Positions 46,198-56,000 of a stretch of DNA of 64,000 bases are shown one piece after another. The stretch covers positions 1,736,001 through 1,800,000 of the forward strand of contig NZ_CP099966.1 of assembly GCF_025403485.1 (NCBI RefSeq), given 5' to 3'. Positions within the stretch are counted from its first letter, which is position 1. Each line of letters starts with the position of its first letter. Below the pieces are notes generated by a model, which searched no databases, was not told the DNA's origin, and saw only the letters and a program-made list of their open reading frames with translations. Position numbers and translations under genes: made by a program. Source of the DNA: Chryseobacterium paludis (GTDB taxonomy: Bacteria; Bacteroidota; Bacteroidia; Flavobacteriales; Weeksellaceae).

Positions 46198-48600
46198 TTA
46201 TGATCTCAATTCCGCATTAAATTCTTTTTGGAAAGATTTAATTAAAGAATCCATTACTTCTGAGATTTCTTTTTCTTCCAAAGTTTTTCCTTCATTCAGC
46301 AATTCGAAGCTCATAGCATACGATTTTTTTCCTTCAGGAAGGTTTTTCCCTTCATATACATCGAATAAATTAATATCCTTGATAAATGGAGATTTATTCT
46401 TTTTTGCTGTTTGATATAATTCCTGATAAGTAATATTTTTATCAATCAACAAAGCTAAGTCTCTTCTTATTTTATTGAATTTAGGAATATCTTTGAACTT
46501 TAATTCGTTTGTAGAACGTAGTTGCTGAGCCAATTCCAATTCTATTTCAGCATAGAAGCAATCCTGATCAATATCAAAATCTTTCAATAGATTTGTAGAA
46601 ACCTTCCCGATTCTTACTAAAATTTTCCCATCTGCTTCATAAGCTAATGCATCAGAGAATCTTTCATCAGATAAAGCAACTTCTTTATAATCGATTGCCA
46701 ATTTCTCTAATAATACCTTTACGTATGCTTTCAAATTATAAAAATCTGTTGCCGATTTCGGCTGTAACCAGTTTTCTGCTACATCTCTTCCGGAAACCAG
46801 AATAGCCAGTTGCTTTCTTTCTTCATACTGAGCTCTTTTGTGGTAAATTTTTCCAAATTCAAAGAACTTTATATTCTGATTTTTTCTGTTGATGTTATAG
46901 ATGGCATTTTGAAGAAGTCCTTCCAATAAAGATTTTCTCATAAATGCTAAATCACCACTTAAAGGATTCAATAACTTCACAGCATCAGTTTCATCCTTTA
47001 CAGAAGTTAATGAGTTGTTCATTACTTCATTGAAACCTACACTTTGTAAAGTTCTTGCCCAATTGTTTTCCAACTCATCCTGATCATTTGCACTTAATTT
47101 AACAGGTGTAAATGAGATCTTTTGTGGAGCATCAATTTTGTTGTATCCGTAGATTCTTAAGATCTCTTCAATAACATCTATTTCTCTTGTTACATCCGCT
47201 CTGTAAGCAGGAACAGAGATCTCCAGTCCATTCTGAATTTCATTTAAAACCTTTATTTCAAGAGCTTTTAAAATCTCTTTTACTTTCTCTCTATGGATTT
47301 TAGTTCCTAAAATCTGTTCAATTTTAGAAAATCTTATAATCACGTAACTGTCTTCAATTTTCTTCGGATATTCTTCCAATAGTTCACCTACCAGTTTTCC
47401 TTCAGCAATTTCCTGGATCATTTTGATCGCATGGGTGATCGCTGTTCTTGTGATATTGGGATCTACACCTCTTTCGAATCTGAAAGATGCATCTGTATTC
47501 AAACCATGAAGCTTAGCTCCTTTTCTCACTGCTACCGGATTGAAATAAGCACTTTCCAGGAAAATAGTTTTTGTTTCGTTAGAAACTCCAGAATTGGCAC
47601 CCCCGAAAACTCCGGCAATACACATTGGTTTATCTTTTCCATCTTTGATCATGACTTCAGAACCATTTAAAGTTCTTTCAACACCATCTAAAGTAGTAAA
47701 CTTCGTTCCTTTTTTTACCGTTCCAACCTTTACTTTTTTATCTGCTATTTTATCTGCATCAAAAGCATGGAGTGGCTGTCCGAATCCGTGAAGAATATAG
47801 TTTGTAATATCTACAATGTTGTTGATAGGACTTAAACCAATTGCTTTCAATCTGTTTTTTAACCAAGCCGGAGACTCTGCTACTTTTACGTCTTCAATAA
47901 CTGCTCCGATATACCTTGGGCATAATTCAGTATCTTCTACTTCTAAAGTAAAACTGTGAGATCCCTCATTATTTAATGCTTCAGAAGCTACTTTTTCAAA
48001 CTGTGCTTTTTGCTGATTGGTTGAAAGAAAAGCGTATAGATCTCTAGCAACACCATAATGTGACATTGCATCAGTTCTGTTTGGTGTTAAACCAATTTCG
48101 ATAACCTCATCATTTGTCAATTCAAAATAATCTGCAAAATTCTTCCCAACTTCATATTGAGTTTCATCTAAAACCATTATTCCACCATGGTCCTCACTAA
48201 GACCTAATTCGTCCTCAGCACAAATCATCCCCTGAGAAACTTCACCTCTGATCTTTGCTTCTTTGATTTCAAAAAAGTTTCCGGTTTTATCATAGATTTT
48301 TGTTCCAACAACTGCTACAGGAACTGTTTGTCCTGCTTCAACATTGGGAGCACCACAAACAATGTTAAGTACTTTTCCGTTTCCTATATCTACAGTTGTT
48401 TTCTTTAGTTTATCAGCATTTGGATGTTTTTCACAGGTTAAAACTTTACCTACAACAATTCCCTCTAAACTGCCTTTTACACTTTCAAATTTATCTATAC
48501 CTTCAACCTCAAGACCTATATCAGTAAGGAATTCACCGATTCTTTCAGTTTTCAATTCCGTTTTTATGTAATCTCTCAGCCAGTTATTTGATATTTTCAT
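46198..48600 (-). CDS. pheT: Phenylalanine--tRNA ligase beta subunit
   Basis: An 800-residue protein with the full PheT architecture: tRNA-binding OB domain (about 40-150; CEKHPNADKLKKTTVD), B3/B4 editing domain, B5 domain, the catalytic-like core and the C-terminal FDX-ACB anticodon-binding domain (about 705-800; FKDIPKFNKIRRDLALL). It works as an alpha2beta2 enzyme with PheS, which is not in the window. A lone pheT is usual for Bacteroidota. Confidence 0.97.
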   Translation of the reverse strand: MKISNNWLRDYIKTELKTERIGEFLTDIGLEVEGIDKFESVKGSLEGIVVGKVLTCEKHPNADKLKKTTVDIGNGKVLNIVCGAPNVEAGQTVPVAVVGTKIYDKTGNFFEIKEAKIRGEVSQGMICAEDELGLSEDHGGIMVLDETQYEVGKNFADYFELTNDEVIEIGLTPNRTDAMSHYGVARDLYAFLSTNQQKAQFEKVASEALNNEGSHSFTLEVEDTELCPRYIGAVIEDVKVAESPAWLKNRLKAIGLSPINNIVDITNYILHGFGQPLHAFDADKIADKKVKVGTVKKGTKFTTLDGVERTLNGSEVMIKDGKDKPMCIAGVFGGANSGVSNETKTIFLESAYFNPVAVRKGAKLHGLNTDASFRFERGVDPNITRTAITHAIKMIQEIAEGKLVGELLEEYPKKIEDSYVIIRFSKIEQILGTKIHREKVKEILKALEIKVLNEIQNGLEISVPAYRADVTREIDVIEEILRIYGYNKIDAPQKISFTPVKLSANDQDELENNWARTLQSVGFNEVMNNSLTSVKDETDAVKLLNPLSGDLAFMRKSLLEGLLQNAIYNINRKNQNIKFFEFGKIYHKRAQYEERKQLAILVSGRDVAENWLQPKSATDFYNLKAYVKVLLEKLAIDYKEVALSDERFSDALAYEADGKILVRIGKVSTNLLKDFDIDQDCFYAEIELELAQQLRSTNELKFKDIPKFNKIRRDLALLIDKNITYQELYQTAKKNKSPFIKDINLFDVYEGKNLPEGKKSYAMSFELLNEGKTLEEKEISEVMDSLIKSFQKEFNAELRS

Positions 48601-48754
48601 CTGCTTAAATCTATTTTTTTATCATTCAGACTCAACCATTAAGCGGTTTCATCTGTATTATTTTGAAAAACTTTACTTCAAATTTTGCGTTTACAAAGGT
48701 CGTGTTTTTTTAAGAAATAACGAAATTTTTAACTTCTCAACTCAATGTAAAAAC

Positions 48755-48787
48755 AAAAAAAGAGGTCTTGAAAATTCAAAACCTCTG
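48755..48787 (-). terminator. Terminator after dnaN
   Basis: Minus strand AGAGGT...GACCTCT hairpin followed by seven T, about 20 bp beyond the dnaN stop. Confidence 0.75.
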
Positions 48788-48807
48788 TTATTTCATTTAA
48801 CTTAATT

Positions 48808-49938
48808 TTACAACCCAATTACTGGCATTGATAACATTAAGATATTTTCGTTTTCTTCAAGACCATCCAGAGGTTCAATAATTCCGGGTCTATTTGGTTG
48901 AGACATTTTCATGGTGATATCATCAGAACCAAGAATCGTCAACATTTCAGTTAAGAACTTCGAACTAAATCCGATGTTGATATCTTCACCATTGTAATCA
49001 CAAGGAATCTGCATATCAGCCTTGTTTGCATATTCTGTATCTTCTGCGTGAAGGTGAAGAATGTTTGCAGACAATTTAAATCTAACCTGATTAGTTGATT
49101 TATTGGACATAATTGATGCTCTTTTGATCGCACCTAATAAAAGGTTTCTGTTGATCGTTAATACATTCGGGTTTTCTTTTGGAATTACCGCTGTATAGTT
49201 AGGATATTTTCCATCGATCAATCTACAGATCCAGATATGTTTGCCAAAAGTAAATTTAGCCATGTTTTCATTGAAATCGATGGTAACATCTTCATTCGAA
49301 CTTGCTAAAATATTTTTGAAAATATTTAAAGGTTTTTTAGGCATGATGAATTCCATTGGTTCAGCATTCATCAGATCCATTCTTTTGTAAACAACCAATC
49401 TGTGAGAATCTGTAGAAACAAAATTTGTTTCATTTTCTCCAAACTGGAAAAGAACTCCTGTCATTACAGGACGAAGAGAATCGTTACTAGTTGCAAAAAG
49501 CGTATTGGTAAGTGCTTCAGATAAAACTCCTGCAGACATTGTCACACTTTGAGAAGCATCAAATTCCGGTAATTCAGGATAGTCATCTGCATTATCCAAT
49601 GCTACCGCAAAATTATCTTTCTCATCCAAAATCTCCAGTTGGCTGCCTGTTCCTTCCGCATTATCTTTTACAGACAATGTTAGAGGTTGTTCACCATACG
49701 TTTTGATAAAATCTTGAAAAATTTTAGCAGGAACAGCAAATTTACCCGAATCATCAGACTTCACTTCCAAAGAAGTTACAAGAGTTGTTTCGCCATCAGA
49801 TGCTGTAATGGTAACTTGAGTTTCGTTTAACTCGATAAGATAGTTTTCTAAAATCGGTCTCGATTGAGAGCTTGATATTACGCCACTTACAGTTTGCAAA
49901 GCCTTCTGCAGTTCCCCACTTGAAATAATAAATTTCAT
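48808..49938 (-). CDS. dnaN: DNA polymerase III sliding clamp, beta subunit
   Basis: A 376-residue sliding clamp of normal length with three repeated domains, MKFIISSGELQKALQTVSG at the N-terminus and the C-terminal MLSMPVIGL, the equivalent of MPMRL that closes the partner-binding cleft. It forms the dimeric ring that tethers polymerase to DNA. No dnaA, recF or DnaA-box cluster is adjacent, so no origin is implied. A TATATTTG -7 box lies 22 bp before the ATG. Confidence 0.97.
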   Translation of the reverse strand: MKFIISSGELQKALQTVSGVISSSQSRPILENYLIELNETQVTITASDGETTLVTSLEVKSDDSGKFAVPAKIFQDFIKTYGEQPLTLSVKDNAEGTGSQLEILDEKDNFAVALDNADDYPELPEFDASQSVTMSAGVLSEALTNTLFATSNDSLRPVMTGVLFQFGENETNFVSTDSHRLVVYKRMDLMNAEPMEFIMPKKPLNIFKNILASSNEDVTIDFNENMAKFTFGKHIWICRLIDGKYPNYTAVIPKENPNVLTINRNLLLGAIKRASIMSNKSTNQVRFKLSANILHLHAEDTEYANKADMQIPCDYNGEDINIGFSSKFLTEMLTILGSDDITMKMSQPNRPGIIEPLDGLEENENILMLSMPVIGL

Positions 49939-49959
49939 AGATTTAAAAATAAATTTTTA

Positions 49960-49967
49960 CAAATATA
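49960..49967 (-). promoter_or_regulatory. -7 promoter box of dnaN
   Basis: TATATTTG on the minus strand, 21 bp before the ATG at 49938, matches TAnnTTTG. Confidence 0.5.
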
Positions 49968-50137
49968 ATAAATAGAAAATAGATTAAAAAATATAATTCT
50001 GAGAGTTATTAACAACGAGTAAAAGATTTTTAAAACTACTTCCGGTACATTTTTTTGATAGCAAAACTATCATAAAGGACTAAAGATAGGCATTTTCTTT
50101 AAGCAATTAATTATATTTGTACATAATCTTATTTATC

Positions 50138-50493
50138 ATGCGTAAACCACCTATTCATAAAAGTTTCCAGAATGCTTTTCGAGGTGTTTTTTGATGATAA
50201 AAACAGAAAGAAACTTCCAAATCGAGTGTGTTGCTCTTCTGGTTAACCTCATTCTTATCTTTTATTTTCAGCTTTCCGGCATTGATGCGACTCTAATTCT
50301 TATTGTTTCTTTCGGGGTTTTAACTGCTGAAATTTTCAATACAGCCATCGAAAGAATCTGTGACATTATCCAACCTGAATTTGACAAGAGAATAGGTTTT
50401 ATTAAGGATATTTCTGCGGGAGCTGTTATCCTGATGAGTATTGTTTCGGTTATTGTTGGGATTTTGGTTTACTGGAAATATATTTTCAGCTAA
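50138..50493 (+). CDS. dgkA: Diacylglycerol kinase family protein, split by a -1 frameshift
   Basis: The gene begins at the ATG at 50138 (MRKPPIHKSFQNAFRGVF, 18 codons) and stops at a TGA (50192-50194). The rest of the enzyme continues in the -1 frame as MIKTERNFQIE from 50194 to the stop at 50493. The second part holds three membrane helices and the DgkA active-site motif AEIFNTAIERICD. The break sits in six T (50187-50192); one T more would rejoin the frames. The family phosphorylates diacylglycerol or undecaprenol in the inner membrane. Either a real or sequencing indel, or frameshifting; if only the 50194 start is used, the N-terminal amphipathic helix is lost. Confidence 0.75.
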
Positions 50494-50514
50494 GGTTTTC
50501 ATTTTGATTTCTTG

Positions 50515-50541
50515 CAGATTATACAGATCAAGCAGATTTTT
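50515..50541. repeat. Short 9-bp-period tandem repeat
   Basis: CAGAT recurs at 50515, 50524 and 50533, a strict 9-bp period, in the gap behind the dgkA gene. I recall similar degenerate CAGAT-type tracts between genes in flavobacterial genomes. Confidence 0.35.
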
Positions 50542-50722
50542 GCACCTTAGTAAAACGCACCTGTCATTAAGAACCTAGTACAATAGAGTGACAAATATTT
50601 GATCGTTTTCATAAGAATATCTTCTATTCCTTTATCGTTATCTATTGATTTTATACTTATGAAATACACAACACAACACTCAGCACACTGACTTTTTATC
50701 ACTAGATAATGATATAAATTAA

Positions 50723-50730
50723 TATATTTG
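50723..50730 (+). promoter_or_regulatory. -7 promoter box of the 50755 gene
   Basis: TATATTTG, 24 bp before the ATG at 50755. It overlaps an in-frame TTG at 50728 and so rules that codon out as the start. Confidence 0.5.
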
Positions 50731-50754
50731 TTTCAAACTAATTATATCATTAAT

Positions 50755-51126
50755 ATGAAAATCAAACTGTTTTATGCTATCATCATAGCATCATTGGTTT
50801 CTTGTGCTACAGAAACCTCGGTACCTAATCCAATTGAAATCACAAAAAGTAAAGAAATTTTAGATTTTGAAAAATCCATCAAGAGTCTTTCGAACCCCGA
50901 AAACCGTGAGACTCCTGAAGAAATAAGAAATAAAAAATCACTTGAACTTAATGACAGACGCAAGAATATTCTTATTCCATCAGCCTTGGAGTTAATAAAA
51001 TCTACTGGTCCGAACGAAAAAGAAATCACCAACACAACAAAAGGAGATCGGGACAAAATTTTAACCTGGGCTGTAAAAATCTACAATGAAAAATTAAGCA
51101 AAATCAAACAAAATTCTAAAAACTAA
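50755..51126 (+). CDS. Putative lipoprotein of unknown function
   Basis: 123 residues with a lipoprotein signal (AIIIASLVSC), followed by a hydrophilic, Lys/Glu-rich helical body (EEIRNKKSLELNDRRKN). No domain recognised. The ATG at 50755 is supported by the -7 box just upstream. It is 5 bp from the next gene, so the two form an operon. Confidence 0.75.
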   Translation: MKIKLFYAIIIASLVSCATETSVPNPIEITKSKEILDFEKSIKSLSNPENRETPEEIRNKKSLELNDRRKNILIPSALELIKSTGPNEKEITNTTKGDRDKILTWAVKIYNEKLSKIKQNSKN

Positions 51127-51131
51127 TAAAC

Positions 51132-51674
51132 ATGAAAAAGATATTTATTATTCTCGGATTGAGTTCAGGCCTTGCCATCTTTGCACAAAACAATCCAATT
51201 GATGGTACTGAAAATATACATATATTTAATGACAAAGCAAATCATACATTAGAATTACATTATACATTATTCACAGTCAATCCAACTACATGTGGTGGTG
51301 GTTTTCAAGCGCAGGGTCCAAGTATCATTTTACCTCCCGGAGGTTTAACAGATTACAAAACTTTTGAATCATCAACTACAGCTGCAGCACACCCCTATCC
51401 AATAGATAATTGGTTTAATGGAAACATAATACCTGCCGCTTCCATTACGCCAGCTATGGCATATAATGAACGATGGGCTTATATGAAGTTTCAGCTGAGA
51501 GATCCACAGAATCCTGGTAACATTCCACTTTTAAGCGGATCTGTTGGATATTATCAAAACTGTACAGGAGCACAGCCACACATAAGTGATTCAGGAACAC
51601 TAAATGGTGTTACTTATTCATTTTTTGCTGAAGCTTTTACAGTTGGGACCGATTTATGGATCAATGTTCAATAA
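51132..51674 (+). CDS. Hypothetical secreted protein
   Basis: 180 residues with a signal peptide (KKIFIILGLSSGLAIFAQ) and a mature part of Gly/Pro-rich loops and beta strands (CGGGFQAQGPSIILPPGG; YYQNCTGAQPH). Two Cys (in CGGGF and QNCTG) could form a disulfide. No family recognised. Encoded 5 bp behind the lipoprotein gene, before a strong terminator; probably expressed with it. Confidence 0.72.
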   Translation: MKKIFIILGLSSGLAIFAQNNPIDGTENIHIFNDKANHTLELHYTLFTVNPTTCGGGFQAQGPSIILPPGGLTDYKTFESSTTAAAHPYPIDNWFNGNIIPAASITPAMAYNERWAYMKFQLRDPQNPGNIPLLSGSVGYYQNCTGAQPHISDSGTLNGVTYSFFAEAFTVGTDLWINVQ

Positions 51675-51680
51675 ATCTAA

Positions 51681-51710
51681 AAAAAGCCTGTTAAATTTAA
51701 CAGGCTTTTT
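51681..51710 (+). terminator. Perfect palindromic terminator
   Basis: 30-bp perfect inverted repeat with 15-bp arms (AAAAAGCCTGTTAAA and its complement), A run before and T run after, usable from both sides. Confidence 0.88.
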
Positions 51711-51731
51711 TATAATATATTCTAACAATAA

Positions 51732-52064
51732 CTATTTTCCCACGTAAATAAATCCCCTCTTTCCTGATTTGAAAGTGGTTTCTATTCTTTTATAATCATC
51801 CACCTCATATTCATCAGCCTTAAGAATTTCTTCCTCTGTCACTTCGAAAAGTACTCCTTCCACTTCATCTTCAGGGATCCCTGAAAATTTTAAAATCGGA
51901 TGGTACTTCTCATTGCTTTTTCTTAACACTTCCGGATCAGTAATTTCCAGCATTTTAAGCGTATAATTTGTCAGAATATCTTTTTCACCTTTCAGTAATC
52001 TTCCGAATGTTTCGATCTGAACCTGTTCTTTCTGTAAGGTTCCATAAGAGAATAAGTAGGGCAT
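51732..52064 (-). CDS. Gamma-glutamylcyclotransferase-like (AIG2 family) protein
   Basis: A 110-residue GGCT/AIG2 fold protein: PYLFSYGTLQKEQVQ with the YGTL substrate-binding motif, the catalytic-type Glu in ADEYEVDDY, and GKRGFIYVG at the end. Members cyclise gamma-glutamyl peptides or amines. Its start shares the last base of the GDSL gene's stop, so translation is coupled in the barstar-GDSL-GGCT operon. Confidence 0.88.
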   Translation of the reverse strand: MPYLFSYGTLQKEQVQIETFGRLLKGEKDILTNYTLKMLEITDPEVLRKSNEKYHPILKFSGIPEDEVEGVLFEVTEEEILKADEYEVDDYKRIETTFKSGKRGFIYVGK

Positions 52065-52690
52065 TACAAATATTTTTCGATGATTGGTATAGCAATTTCG
52101 GCCATTATTCCATAGCCTTTTTCGTTGGGATGAACTCCATCCTGAGAAAGTAAAATCTCTTTATCTTCCAAAAATGCGGTATAAAAATCGATATAGATAA
52201 ACGTGTTTTCAATAGCAATATCCTGAAGGATTGTATTGTATATCAATACCTCAGCATTGGTTCTAAGCTTTCCTGAAGCTACTACAACTCCATCTACATT
52301 TTTAGAAAATGGTAAGATACTTACCAGATAGATATCATTTGTAAATTGTTTTGCATGCTGGATAGCCTTTTCAATATTAACTTTAAACTGCTCAGGACGT
52401 ACCATTTGTTTTCCTTCTTTTATGGCCAGATCATTGGCTTCGTAAGCCAGAAAGACAATATTTCCTTCTGAAGAATTCCTGGCTTTTAATTCATGTGGAA
52501 TCCTTTTTATCAATCCTTCCGTTGTTTCGCCACCAATTCCTAAATTATAAATAATAACTTCATTACTTCCTTCATGAAATTTCTGTAATGCATACCTTTT
52601 CAGAATATCCACCCAGCCTCCAAATACACCATCATATTCTCCGTAAGTGATACTGTCTCCGAAGAACAGTCCATATATCATTTTCTTCAT
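52064..52690 (-). CDS. SGNH/GDSL family hydrolase
   Basis: A 208-residue SGNH hydrolase without signal peptide. Block I FFGDSITYG (catalytic Ser), block II NLGIGGETT (Gly), block III reads AYEANDLAI in place of the usual GxND, and block V SQDGVHPNEKG has the catalytic Asp and His. An esterase or lipase-like hydrolase; substrate unknown. The start overlaps the barstar stop, and the stop overlaps the GGCT start. Confidence 0.88.
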   Translation of the reverse strand: MKKMIYGLFFGDSITYGEYDGVFGGWVDILKRYALQKFHEGSNEVIIYNLGIGGETTEGLIKRIPHELKARNSSEGNIVFLAYEANDLAIKEGKQMVRPEQFKVNIEKAIQHAKQFTNDIYLVSILPFSKNVDGVVVASGKLRTNAEVLIYNTILQDIAIENTFIYIDFYTAFLEDKEILLSQDGVHPNEKGYGIMAEIAIPIIEKYL

Positions 52691-53082
52691 TATTGTTTTA
52701 CCTCATCTAAAATGAGTTCAATATTTTTATGTGATTCAATAATTTCTATTAGAATATCAAACAACGTTTGCCCTTTTCCTGAAATCAATTCATGTAATTG
52801 TTGTTGAATCATTTCAACATTAAAAGGTTTTCCTTGTTTGATTTTTCTTTCATAAAATTCACGGGTAGCTTTTAATCCTAAATCATTTTTTGACTTTTCA
52901 GATTTCATCCAAGTTAATTCAACCTCATCATTGTTTTCAAAAATTCCGAAACCTCCATAAAGGATATCATCAAAACCATCCAGTGTGCCCACTTTCCAAT
53001 CTACATTTTTCATTAAAACCCTGGAAGCTTCTTCATAGAATTCTGATAGATTAGAAAAATGATCGCCATTAATGGCGATCAT
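52690..53082 (-). CDS. Barstar family RNase-inhibitor-like protein
   Basis: 130 residues with the barstar fold: IAINGDHFSNLSEFYEEASRVL, then LDGFDDILYGGFG and a C-terminal FDILIEIIESHKNIELIL. Barstar inhibits barnase by covering its active site, but no barnase-like gene is nearby, so the partner is elsewhere or the protein has another use. The ATG at 53082 fits the family start; an ATG at 53118 inside purL is also in frame. The chosen start lies in the purL terminator hairpin. Confidence 0.83.
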   Translation of the reverse strand: MIAINGDHFSNLSEFYEEASRVLMKNVDWKVGTLDGFDDILYGGFGIFENNDEVELTWMKSEKSKNDLGLKATREFYERKIKQGKPFNVEMIQQQLHELISGKGQTLFDILIEIIESHKNIELILDEVKQ

Positions 53083-53085
53083 TTT
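53056..53085. terminator. 30-bp palindrome: purL terminator on the barstar start codon
   Basis: Perfect 15-bp arms without loop (core ATGATCGCC / GGCGATCAT), ended on the minus strand by a five-T run (53050s). It begins 11 bp after the purL stop and contains the barstar ATG and codons 2-8. Confidence 0.7.
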
Positions 53086-53095
53086 CTTATGAGTT

Positions 53096-56000
53096 TTATT
53101 TGAAGTATTCGACTCCATTTTTAAAGATATTATGGTAATTCGCAGTTGGAATATTTTTCATTAGCCCTTCTGCAAAACGCTCAGGGTGTCCCATTCTACC
53201 AAATATTTTTCCACATGGACTGGTAATTCCTTCAATTCCGAATAGCGAATTATTTGGATTGAATGGCATTCCATGGGCAATATTCCCTTCAAAATCTATA
53301 TATTGAGTTGCAATCTGACCATTCTTATATAGCTTTTCAATCTCTGCTTCAGAAGCCATAAAACGGCCTTCACCATGAGAAATCGGAATTGTAAAAGTCT
53401 GATCTTTCATTCCTTTCAACCACGGACTTTCATCATTTATCACTTTTACAGTAACCATTTGAGAAATATGCCTTCTTATTGCGTTATGGGCGAGTGTTGG
53501 AGAATTTTCATCGAGATCTTTAATTTGCCCGTAAGGCAACAGTCCTGATTTGATCAATGCCTGGAAACCATTACAGATTCCAATGATCATCCCGTCCCTA
53601 TCCAATAGATCATGAACAGCATTTTTCATCTTTTCATTCTTCAGAACATTCACGATAAATTTAGCAGATCCATCCGGTTCATCTCCTGCTGAGAATCCAC
53701 CTGAGAATGCTAAGATCTGAGATTGTTTAATTTCTTCCACCCATGCATCGATACTTTCATCAAGCAATTGGTGATTGATATTTATTAATGGTAAACTGTT
53801 TACAACAGCACCTTCTTTGTGGAATGCATTTAGTGTTTCATACTCACAATTCGTTCCCGGGAACAAAGGAGCAAAAACTCTAGGTTGAGCAATTCCATGT
53901 TTTTTAATGATAATATTTCTTGGAGTTGTTGAATTTAATTTCTCATCCAGTTCAACCGTGATCTTTTCTTTTTCAACCGTTGGAAAAAGATTTTCGAAAG
54001 TTTTGGTATGTGCAGATTCGAGTTCCGAGATTTTAGATTCAAGATTATTTATTTTCAAAGTACCAGAATCTTTTACTTCTCCAATCAACTGAAGACCCGT
54101 TGAACTTAATTCTTCTTTTGCTTCAATGATCAGGCTGCCTATATTTTTAGCTAATAAAGTATTATCTTCAACATTGACCTCAGCCCCAAGTCTGTTTCCA
54201 AAACTCATTTTTGCTATTGCTACAGCGACCCCACCATCTTTAACAGTCTTTACGGAAACAATTTTTCCAGCTTTAATATTTTCAAAAATGAAATCATAAA
54301 CTGCTTTTAAACTGTTATAATCCGGAAGGCCATTTTCCTGAGCAATATGGTTATAGAAATACAGTTTATTTCCGGCTGCTTTAAATTCCGGAGAAATGAC
54401 ATTTTTCTTTTGTCCATCAGCACAAGCAAAAGAGATCAGTGTTGGCGGAACATTCAGATCCTGATATGTTCCACTCATAGAATCTTTACCTCCGATTGCA
54501 GCTAATCCAAGATTAATTTGAGCATCATAAGCTCCTAAAAGAGATGCCAAAGGTTTACCCCATTTTTCAGGGGTTTGTCCTAATTTTTCAAAGTATTCCT
54601 GGAAACTTAATCTTATATTCTTATAATCACCACCCATGGCAACGATCTTAGCTACACTTTCTACTACGGCATACGATGCTCCAAGTAATGAATTTTGTTT
54701 TGAAATTTCAGCATCAAATCCCCAACTTGCCAAAGAAACAGTTTCTATATTTTTTGCTCCCAGGATAGGCAGTGTCTGAGCACTTCCTTCCATCAGGGTC
54801 TGCTGATATTTACCTCCAACCGGCATAGCAACTGTTGTTGCACCAATGGAACCATCAAACATCTCTAACAATCCTTTTTGAGAAGCTACATTTTTATCAC
54901 TTAAGATCTTTAAAAAGGCTTCTTCTGAGAAAGCTTTGTCATCAAGCTTTACCTCTTCAAGATGAGTAATTTTTACCTCCTGACTTTTAGCACATCCATT
55001 GGTATCTAAAAATGCTCTTGAAAGATCAACGATCTTATCTCCTTTCCAGAACATCTGCATTCTTCCTGAATCTGTAACTTTCGCTACTTCTACAGCTACG
55101 ATATTTTCAGCCTCACAGTATTTGATGAATTGTTCTTTATCTCTTGGATCCACAACCACCGCCATTCTTTCCTGAGATTCAGAAATAGCAAGCTCTGTTC
55201 CGTTAAGTCCTTCATATTTTAATGGTAATACATCTAAGTTTACCTCTAAAGAGTCTGCAATTTCTCCAATCGCTACAGAAACACCCCCAGCACCAAAGTC
55301 ATTTGATTTTTTAATCAATCTGGTAACTTCAGGATTTCTGAACAATCTCTGAATTTTACGTTCTTCAACAGCATTTCCTTTTTGAACTTCAGTGGACATG
55401 GTATGAATACTGTTTTCATCCTGTACTTTTGAACTTCCACTCGCTCCTCCTACTCCATCTCTTCCTGTTGCTCCTCCTAAGATGATCACAGAATCCCCAT
55501 CAGCCGGCTTTTCACGTCTTACCCAATCTACGGGAACAGCTCCGGTAACGAAACCAACTTCCATTCTTTTTGCTTTATACCCTTCATCATAAATTTCAGA
55601 GACCATGGTAGTTGCTAAACCAATCTGGTTTCCATAAGATGAATATCCGTTTGCAGCTTGTTTTGTAATCGTTTTCTGAGGTAATTTTCCAGGTAGAGTC
55701 TGATCCACTGATTCTAAAACATCAGCAGCACCCGTTAATCTCATTGCCTGAAAAACAAAAGATCTTCCAGATAACGGATCTCTGATCGCTCCACCTAAAC
55801 AAGTCGAAGCCCCACCAAAAGGTTCAATTTCTGTCGGGTGATTATGAGTTTCGTTTTTAAATAATAAATACCAAGGTTCTTTTTTACCATCGTATTCGGC
55901 TTCAATCTGAATAGTACAAGCATTTATCTCATCAGAAACAACTAAGTTGTCCAGATTACCTGTTTTATGGAAATATCTACCACAAACTGTTGCCAGATCC

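Noticed and set aside
48808..50137. Replication origin near dnaN
   Set aside because: No dnaA, recF or cluster of DnaA-box-like 9-mers seen; in this phylum dnaN is often away from the origin.
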